Positions 58,651-64,000 of a stretch of 64,000 nucleotides of DNA are shown here, piece after piece. Made by a program: the position numbers and the translations under genes. Source of the stretch: Symbiodinium natans (lineage: Eukaryota > Sar > Dinophyceae > Suessiales > Symbiodiniaceae); assembly GCA_905221605.1 (NCBI GenBank), contig CAJNDS010000504.1, forward strand, positions 1 to 64,000. The letters run 5' to 3'. The notes beneath the pieces are model-generated. The model saw nothing but the letters and a program-made list of their open reading frames with translations. It was not told where the DNA came from and searched no databases. Within the stretch, counting starts at the first letter, position 1. The number at the start of each line of letters is the position of its first letter.

Positions 58651-58856
58651 CTTAGGGTTTGGGGGTTAGAGGATTTAAGCGAAGCAGTCCGGGATGCAGT
58701 GTTTAGGGTTTAGGGTTTAGGGTTTAGGGTTTAGGGTTTAGGGTTTAGGGTTTAGGGTTTAGGGTTTAGGGTTTAGGGTTTAGGGTTTAGGGTCTAGGGT
58801 TTAGGGTTTAGGGTTTAGAGGGTTGCATGCCTGCTCAGACTCGACACGCAGTCAGG

Positions 58857-59110
58857 GTGGGGGGGGGGGGGGGGGCGGGCCAAGAACTCCGAGCCCAAAA
58901 ACATGCGCCTAAGACAGGGGTCGGAATCATTACTAAGAGTGTTCCCTCATGGTGCCTTTATCAGTGTACTACAAACACTCCCCCCCCTAGACAAAACCCT
59001 CAACCCTTGGAGCGCGCCTTGTCTAAAGATTTGTCCATCCGGAAAGGTCGCTGGCTCAAGCTCCCCCTACGGCTTTTGATAGACTCTGAGCACCAGCAAC
59101 CCTGAAACCC
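58857..59110. other. Unique region, coding uncertain
   Basis: Begins with a G17 run. The plus strand is open for 92 codons (MPAQTRHAV..., LSKDLSIRKGRWLKLPLRLL). The minus strand is broken by stops. Confidence 0.4.
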
Positions 59111-59248
59111 TGAGACCTCAAACTCTCCCAGATAAGGGGCTTGCAAGGCTCTTTTTTTTGCGGCTTAGACATGTGTGTGGGAGCTGGTGTGTTGTGAGGT
59201 TGACTGGGCTCAGTTTGGGGCTATCTCGGGACCTGCAGGGTCTGCGGC

Positions 59249-59380
59249 TTAAGACGTCCAGCGCAGCTGGGCGACTTGGCTATCGGGTGGGTCTTGCGCG
59301 GCATGAACCCTCCTGTCCATCTCGGGCCGCAAACTGCGGGGGGGCGCACGGAAGACTTGCACAGCAACGAAGAGCAAAAG
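59249..59380 (-). CDS. 43-residue C-terminal exon
   Basis: A textbook acceptor CCTTTCTCTTGCAG, then LLLFVAVQVFRAPPRSLRPE and MDRRVHAAQDPPDSQVAQLR, WTS, TAA. A plus frame is also open for 102 codons, but it lacks splice-site support. Confidence 0.72.
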   Translation of the reverse strand, partial: LLLFVAVQVFRAPPRSLRPEMDRRVHAAQDPPDSQVAQLRWTS

Positions 59381-59433
59381 CTGCAAGAGAAAGGAGGCCC
59401 CAGGAATACATTGAATGCATGGTCATGAGTTGG

Positions 59434-59472
59434 GATGTTCCCCCTTATACTAACAGTCCTGAATAGTCATGG
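59434..59472. mobile_element. Family D terminus
   Basis: GGGATGTTCCCCCTTATACTAACAGTCCT matches the arm of the element at 39027. Confidence 0.65.
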
Positions 59473-59693
59473 GTATGTGGCAGGCATCTGGGTCCCAGGG
59501 TCCTTGCATATCCAATATATCCATGATACACCTCAACAGCCAGCAATTGTGCGAAAAATTGCTTCCCCCCCCCCCCCCCCGTTCTTACGGGAAGGGTCGG
59601 TGTAGGCCATCGTGTGGGGTAGCTAACCCCAAGATGCCCCCTACGGTTGTACCCCTTCAAAGGGCTCCCTTAATCAAAAACCCAAGGAATACC

Positions 59694-59951
59694 TCAGGGG
59701 TCCAAGGTAAAGTCCCTTGAGGTGTTCGGTGTGGGGGCGAGATGTTTGCCACTAGCCCGGACCACGAGCGACCCGTCCATTGAAATAACAAACACGCGTG
59801 TGCTGCTGTTGGAGAAGTCTGCCGGCATCGATCGAATGGCCAGAGTGTGACTGTCGCCAGCAAACCTGACTGAGGCCGCCGTGGGGATCATGAAGCAGTC
59901 AGCACAGCCGTCCGACTTGCGCCCTGCATCTGGAATGTTTGAGACGTGAAC
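59694..59951 (-). CDS. 85-codon ORF, follows 59952 ORF in another frame
   Basis: Minus frame VHVSNIPDAGRKSDGCADCF, MIPTAASVRFAGDSHTLAIR, SMPADFSNSSTRVFVISMDG, SLVVRASGKHLAPTPNTSRD. Alternating beta-type pattern. It begins right after the stop of the ORF at 59952-60161, so the two are probably one gene with an intron or frame break. CAG|GTTTGC within is a possible donor. Confidence 0.72.
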   Translation of the reverse strand, partial: VHVSNIPDAGRKSDGCADCFMIPTAASVRFAGDSHTLAIRSMPADFSNSSTRVFVISMDGSLVVRASGKHLAPTPNTSRDFTLDP

Positions 59952-60161
59952 TCATCGCCAGGAACAACAAGATGGCATCGGTTCCTGGAAACCGTTGCTG
60001 TCCAAAAAACACCCCCACCAGACCCCCTTGCGCTTGAAGTAGTCAGCAGCAGGACCTTTGCACCGCTCAAAGTTGTGGTTCTGGCCCAACCAATCGACAG
60101 CGTCACGGTCTGAGCTGCTATGTCCGTAGTGTTCAAGTCTAACTGAGTCGAGCTCCCATGC
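59952..60161 (-). CDS. 69-codon ORF, Trp/Asp/Cys-containing
   Basis: Minus frame AWELDSVRLEHYGHSSSDRD, AVDWLGQNHNFERCKGPAAD, YFKRKGVWWGCFLDSNGFQE, PMPSCCSWR, TGA. Starts at the telomere border. Strong protein character, possibly extracellular; family not recognised. A third minus frame over 59888-60136 is also open but plainer. Confidence 0.75.
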   Translation of the reverse strand, partial: AWELDSVRLEHYGHSSSDRDAVDWLGQNHNFERCKGPAADYFKRKGVWWGCFLDSNGFQEPMPSCCSWR

Positions 60162-60476
60162 CCTAAACCCTAAACCCCAAACCCTAAACCCTACACCCTA
60201 AACCCTAAACCCTAAACCCCAAACCCTAAACCCTAAACCCTAAACCCTATGCTGCATTCTCCGATCCGGTGTAGATGAGGACTTCGTCTGGGCGGCCTGG
60301 CAGGGTCCATGCAAGAAAGTGGAGTCAAAACCTAGAAACCCAGCTAACCACCCGATCTCTTTTGATAGGGAGTAGAGTGCCAGTATTCAATGGAGCCTCT
60401 GTAATGGCTTTGTCAAGGGGTCGTGCTAGCCCTCATTCCCCCCCCCCCCACCCCCCCGCCCGTTTCGCATGACTCC

Positions 60477-61238
60477 TCATTCGTCCAACATCCTGTCCCG
60501 CCAGTCTCGCGCCACGCCGCCCCCGCGCAGGTGCATGGGAAGCTCCTGGCGGAGCTGATCCAGGGACGGCGCCCTGCCCAGGGACTTCGCGAAGTCCTCC
60601 AGCACCTGAGCATAGGATTCGTTGATCTCCGTCTCGGGTCGTCGCAAAGCCAGGCAAGCCACTGCGTCCAAGAGCGTCCAGCTGCAATGATGCTTCAGGA
60701 GATGGGCGGCTGCAATGGAGGCTGCCCGAGATCGCCCCTGTTGGCAGTGGATGAAGACCCGCCCCAGCGGGTTGGCCTCCAGGGCGCTGTCCACAGCCTC
60801 CAGCGTCGCCGGCAGCACGTCCCAAAGCCGGCGGCCGTCGTCCGCGGTGTCCCGCAAGGGCCCTGCGTCAGGGTGCCAGACCTCGTGGTAGAAGGAGCTG
60901 TCCGGGATGGCGTCCGGCAGGCTAACAACCACATTGGGTGCGAGGTTGATCACCCCAACGATGCTCAGGTGCCTGGCCCACTCGGCCAGCTTCGCTGCGT
61001 GCCCCTGGTGCCCGACCGCCAGCCGCCCGATCACGTTGGGCAGCACGCCGCGCTTCTGGGCGGGCGGCGCGCCCAGCGCGGCGAAGCTGCGGAGCAGCGG
61101 CTCCACCACCCCCGGGTCGACGGTGTACACGCACTTCAGAACACGCCCGCGGAGCACCTCGGGAGCTGAGGGGGGGGACGATGCGCTTTTGGGGTCCGCT
61201 TTGTTGTTCCAGGGAGGGCTCGGGGTCGAGTCGAGATG
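60477..61238 (-). CDS. Dual-specificity protein phosphatase, last exon
   Basis: Cys-based phosphatase of the DSP/PTP superfamily: removes phosphate from Tyr and Ser/Thr through a cysteinyl-phosphate intermediate. The signature HCQQGRSRAAS has Cys and Arg in C-x5-R (61244-numbered residues C167 and R173), preceded by the hydrophobic strand GRVFI. HLSIVGVINLAP upstream fits the conserved beta strand before the acid loop, and the WHPDAGPL/DTADDG stretch supplies general-acid Asp candidates. After the loop, NESYAQVLEDFAKSLGRAPS is helix-like and the frame ends RMLDE, stop at 60477. The acceptor GTAGTTCTTGCAG precedes HLDSTPSPPWNNK, so about 253 residues lie in this exon. The N-terminal half (VIGRLAVGHQGHAAKLAEWA) is of the DSP fold or an added domain. 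Kinase-interaction motifs are not seen. Coding DNA is GC-rich and free of telomere units. Confidence 0.9.
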   Translation of the reverse strand, partial: HLDSTPSPPWNNKADPKSASSPPSAPEVLRGRVLKCVYTVDPGVVEPLLRSFAALGAPPAQKRGVLPNVIGRLAVGHQGHAAKLAEWARHLSIVGVINLAPNVVVSLPDAIPDSSFYHEVWHPDAGPLRDTADDGRRLWDVLPATLEAVDSALEANPLGRVFIHCQQGRSRAASIAAAHLLKHHCSWTLLDAVACLALRRPETEINESYAQVLEDFAKSLGRAPSLDQLRQELPMHLRGGGVARDWRDRMLDE

Positions 61239-61329
61239 CTGCAAGAACTACGACCGGTTCTGCCTACAGCTCGGTCTCTTGCTGTCTCCCTACTTGAAAA
61301 AACCATTATAAGAATCCGTGACTCTTTGC

Positions 61330-61482
61330 CAAGGCCCAAGGCACGGCCTCAGCCTCCGCCGGGAGGGATCCGATGACCAGCGCATCCTCGCGCAGGGGCA
61401 ATTTGGCGAGCGCCGGCGCGTCGGGGCAGACCAGGCTCTCGGCCAAGCGCGGCACGTCGCCGGGGCGCATGTCCACCAGTAC
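61330..61482 (-). CDS. Upstream exon, probably of the phosphatase gene
   Basis: Acceptor CAATGGTGCAG|G; then VLVDMRPGDVPRLAESLVCP and DAPALAKLPLREDALVIGSL, PAEAEA. The 3' border is undecided (GCC|GTGCCT keeps phase with the next exon). Confidence 0.75.
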
Positions 61483-61507
61483 CTGCACCATTGTTGGGGC
61501 GGGTACC

Positions 61508-61636
61508 ATTTTAAAAAAGGACCCTGTTGGGTTCCTTATTGGGTTTTAAGTATTCAGAAGAATGTAAGGGGCACCATTTAAAAAATGACCCTTCTTTGTT
61601 CCTTGTTGGGTTTTAAGTATTCGTAAGAATGTAAGA
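61508..61636. repeat. Direct repeat in an intron
   Basis: CACCATTTAAAAAATGACCC...TTCCTTGTTGGGTTTTAAGTATTCG(T)AAGAATGTAAG is present twice, about 65 bp apart (61510 and 61575). Confidence 0.92.
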
Positions 61637-61653
61637 TGATTCTCAACAATGAC

Positions 61654-61752
61654 CCAGGGACGGTTCCGTACCACTGGAGGATGTTGTACACGCGCTCCGC
61701 GTCGGTCGCTTGTAGATGCACTCCCTTGCATCGCGTCTCCGCGTTCCGGGCC
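61654..61752 (-). CDS. Upstream exon, probably of the phosphatase gene
   Basis: Acceptor GCAGCCCTGCAG|G; then ARNAETRCKGVHLQATDAER and VYNILQWYGTVPGS; GG|GTCATT or ACC|GTCCCT could be the donor, the latter in phase with the next exon. Confidence 0.78.
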
Positions 61753-62159
61753 CTGCAGGGCTGCTATCAGGATGCCGTGACGAACGCAAGCCATTCCTCT
61801 AATCCCTATCAACCCTAAGCCCTAAACCCTAAACTGTGTCCATAAAAACCCTAAAGCGTGCTAGCCATTGCTTCAGCTCTAGGGAGGTATCTCTGCACAA
61901 AACCAAAAAACAAACACGCCACACGCGCGCACGCCCCCAAAAGCCCCAAACCCCAAACCCCCCAAACCCAAAATCCTAAACCCCCTAAACCCCCCCAAAC
62001 CCTGACCCCTAACCTCCTGAACCCTAAACCCCCCCCCCCTAAACCAAACCCCCCCCCCCCCCCCCCCCCTCCCAAAAACACAAAAAAAAACAAAATAAAC
62101 AGCCAAAACAAAACCCTAAACCCTAAACCCCCCCGTAAAACCCAGCCCAAAACAAAAGA

Positions 62160-62255
62160 ACGCCTGTGCGCGGGAAGGCGCGCCATGGCTTTCGGGCTCG
62201 AGGCGGCCGCGCCGCATCGCAGGCGCCAGAGGGCCGTCTTGGGCTCCACGCCTGC
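62160..62255 (-). CDS. Exon with GC donor, possible 5' part of the phosphatase gene
   Basis: CTCCAAGCAG|G, then VEPKTALWRLRCGAAASSPK and AMARLPAHR, CAG|GCGTTC. Between this and 61752 lies C-rich telomere-like sequence. Confidence 0.6.
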
Positions 62256-62275
62256 TTGGAGCGAGCTTTGGGGGT

Positions 62276-62410
62276 TTAGGGTTTAGGGTTTAGGGTTTAG
62301 GGTTTAGGGTTTAGGGGTTTAGGGTTTAGGGTTTAGGGTTTAGGGGTTTAGGGTTTAGGGTTTAGGGTTTAGGGTTTAGGGGTTTAGGGTTTAGGGTTTA
62401 GGGTTTATAG
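62276..62410. repeat. (TTTAGGG)n with TTTAGGGG variants
   Basis: About 18 units. Confidence 0.97.
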
Positions 62411-62636
62411 GGTTTAGAGCTTTTGGCTTAGGGCTTAGGGTTTACAGTTTAGGGCTTAGGACTTAGGGTTTACAGTTTAGGGCTTAGGACTTTAGGGTTT
62501 AGCGTCTAGGGTTTTGGGGGTTGAGGGCTTAGGGGCTTCTACAACCAGAAACACCCGCAAGGCTTCCTTGATGGCTACAAAGCAAACTGCCGCAACCACC
62601 TAACAGACAGTAGGGATTTTTAAGGCTTTGGGATTT

Positions 62637-62747
62637 AAGGCGTTTAAGGCGTTTAGGGCCTCTAGGGCCTTTAGGGCCTTTAGGGCCTTTAGGGCCTTTA
62701 GGGCCTTTAGGGTCTTTAGGGCCTTTAGGGCCTCTAGGGCCCTTTAG
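62637..62747. repeat. (TTTAGGGCC)n variant array
   Basis: About eleven 9-bp units with CTCTAGGGCC variants; GTTTAAGGC units precede it. Confidence 0.95.
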
Positions 62748-62787
62748 GGTTTAGGGGTTAGAGCTTTAGGGTTTTAGAGTCTTAGGG

Positions 62788-62960
62788 GGCCGTAAAATTT
62801 ACTGTTGGTACGTAGGGAATGAGGGAATGAGGTACCCTATATATATATATGTATATATATATATAGGTATGTATATGTATGTATATATATATATATATAT
62901 ACAACCTTTGTGCTGCTTGCTCGGCTTGGTCGCAAACTCGTCCGATGGCCGTGAGAGAGA

Positions 62961-62995
<35 letters not shown>

Positions 62996-63115
62996 TGAGA
63001 GAGAGAGAGAGAGAAATATATATATATATAGATATATATCTGTATACCCTTTAAGGGATTATACAGGGTACCTCATACCCTCATTGCCTGCTAGCCAACA
63101 GTAAGGGAAAACCTG
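62788..63115 (-). mobile_element. Family B introner with microsatellite core
   Basis: Left end TTACTGTTGGTACGTAGGGAATGAGG...GGTACCCTATA and inverted right end TTACTGTTGGCTAGCAGGCAATGAGG...GGTACCCTGTATA. The core holds (TA)n (62838-62902) and (GA)n (62955-63016). On the minus strand AGCAG|GTTTTCCC at 63112 and CCAACAG|T at 62802 give a 311-nt GT-AG intron joining AAAFDSS to KFYG in frame. Confidence 0.8.
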
Positions 63116-63156
63116 CTGGAGTCGAAGGCTGCCGCGTCTTTTTCCTCGTTTTTTGG
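63113..63156 (-). CDS. Exon before the family B introner
   Basis: Minus frame NEEKDAAAFDSSR, ending at the introner donor; a family A half-element (TTGGAGGTTCATGGGTAG, 63155) lies on its other side. Confidence 0.65.
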
Positions 63157-63300
63157 AGGTTCATGGGTAGTTATAAGTGGGGTTATAGGGTTTAGGGTTT
63201 AGGGTTTGCGGTTTAGGGTTTAGGGTTTAGGGTTTAGGGTTTAGGGTTTAGGGTTTAGGGTTTAGGGTTTAGGGTTTAGGGTCACGAAGGTGATGATGGT

Positions 63301-63541
63301 TCAGCCACAGCGCAGAGTCATGCTGTTGTTGTTCTGCCAAGCTCCACGATCGACAGGATCAACCTTGTAGGCATGCACCGCAGAGAGGTTGTACGTGGCA
63401 GCTCCCTTGGTGAACCATGTGATCGTTTTGGCCACCAAGACGTCATAGACACGTGCGAGCTGCCTTCCACTTCTGAACCATCGTCTTCTGTTGTTTGCGA
63501 CAGTCCAGATTTGAAACACCCGCCGAGCATGAACCGCAATG
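63301..63541 (-). CDS. 79-codon ORF, C-terminal
   Basis: Minus frame RRVFQIWTVANNRRRWFRSG, RQLARVYDVLVAKTITWFTK, GAATYNLSAVHAYKVDPVDR, GAWQNNNSMTLRCG, TGA. A second frame is open over the first half (FKSGLSQTTEDDGSEVEGSS), so a frame break is possible. Confidence 0.68.
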
Positions 63542-63829
63542 TTGGGGCCTTTAGGGCCTTTAGGGTTTGGGGGTTAGGGCTTCAGGGTTTTAGAGTCTTA
63601 GGGTTCCGGGGTTTTAGGATCTGAGGGGCTTGAGGGCTGCGTGGGGTTTTAGAGGTTTAAGGGGTCCAAGAAGTTTTCGGGTTTAAGCTCCAAACCTGGG
63701 GGCTGCGGAAAGCTGAGGTTTCCGGGCTCCCACGTCTTTACCGTGGGCTGTGTGTCAACTTAGGGTTGAGGCTTTAGGGTTTCAGGTTTACTAAACCCTA
63801 AACCCTAAACCCTAAACAAGCTTAGTGTT

Positions 63830-63900
63830 TTTGGGCTGAGGGTTCAGCCCGCTGGTCCCACATCATCAGGAAACAACCTCGCTCAAGGCCGTAAAACTTA
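63830..63900 (-). CDS. Exon after a family B introner
   Basis: After CCAACAG: KFYGLERGCFLMMWDQRAEP, then leaves into repeat-like DNA. The same KFYG start as after the element at 62802 because the element end is part of the frame. Confidence 0.65.
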
Positions 63901-64000
63901 CTGTTGGTAAGTAGGGAATGAGGGAATGAGGTACCCTATATATATATATGTATATGTATATACATACAGATATGCATATATATATATATATATATATCTA
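63887..64000. mobile_element. Family B element, second copy, cut by the window end
   Basis: GGCCGTAAAACTTACTGTTGGTAAGTAGGGAATGAGG matches 62788 with few changes, followed by the same (TA)n core. Confidence 0.85.

Larger units (their letters stand above)
1..64000. repeat. Window-wide interspersed telomere-type repeat
   Basis: Blocks of TTTAGGG and CCCTAAA recur from about 900 to 63800 in both orientations, separated by 50-250 bp unique islands. A real chromosome end would show one orientation and no islands. Because 7 is not a multiple of 3, each frame meets TAG or TAA within 21 nt, so any retained block ends translation in at most seven codons; this is why so many chance reading frames end in GFRV or NPKP. 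The unit contains GT and TTTAG, so in TTTAGGG orientation it offers both a 5' and a 3' splice dinucleotide. Confidence 0.97.

Noticed and set aside
59035-59075. Dinoflagellate spliced-leader-like GGCTCAAG
   Set aside because: Only GGCTCAAG matches; the conserved upstream part of the leader is missing.
59035-59075. tRNA-like GGCTCAAGCTCCC
   Set aside because: No cloverleaf arms or A/B box arrangement could be built around it.
59158-59466. 102-codon plus-strand frame
   Set aside because: No splice or start support, and the minus reading starts at a textbook acceptor.
61851-62106. Gly/Pro-rich frames over the C-rich stretch 61920-62150
   Set aside because: They are translations of degenerate CCCTAAA and C runs.
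62827-63054. Tyr/Ile and Arg/Glu-rich frame over 62827-63054
   Set aside because: It is the (TA)n and (GA)n core of the family B element.
1-64000. The window as a chromosome end
   Set aside because: Telomere units occur in both orientations, as short blocks split by unique exon-like islands over 60 kb, and neither window edge is a pure array.
1-64000. CRISPR array or bacterial operon
   Set aside because: Repeats are 7-9 bp without regular spacers, and the coding pieces have splice borders and no Shine-Dalgarno context.

Overview
The window looks like nuclear DNA of a eukaryotic alga, most probably a dinoflagellate. The evidence is indirect: plant/dinoflagellate-type telomere units (TTTAGGG/CCCTAAA) are everywhere inside the sequence; gene-like islands read best on one strand; 3' splice sites often have G after AG; one well-supported intron is GC-AG; and short inverted-repeat elements behave as introns. 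No rRNA, tRNA, CRISPR array or bacterial operon was seen. No species is claimed.

Layout. About half of the 64 kb is (TTTAGGG)n or (CCCTAAA)n in both orientations, in blocks of about 20-210 bp, plus variant arrays (8-9 bp and altered 7 bp units). Between the blocks lie 50-250 bp unique islands. Read on the minus strand, most islands carry an open frame with ordinary protein composition, often bounded by AG and by a GT that is the first step of the repeat (GTTTAGGG). I read them as exons of several minus-strand genes whose introns are largely telomere-type repeat. Short GC-rich islands are often open in several frames by chance, so single short islands have modest confidence; the set, the in-frame splices and the diverged duplicate exons carry more weight.

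Best anchors: a dual-specificity phosphatase with the HC-x5-R signature (60477-61238); a KH-domain gene with frame breaks (15260-16324); a dense run of exons at 49.8-58.3 kb, with a likely protein C-terminus at 52985-53116; a minus-strand gene present as two diverged tandem copies (45.5-48.8 kb); and a two-exon gene split by an inverted-repeat intron (39268-39610).

Other content: at least four families of short inverted-repeat elements, two of which (A and B) splice out in frame as introners; a higher-order satellite (about 192 bp unit with nested 14 bp repeats) at 29.4-31.5 kb; many poly-C/poly-G runs; several other tandem duplications; and an interstitial head-to-head arrangement of telomere units.
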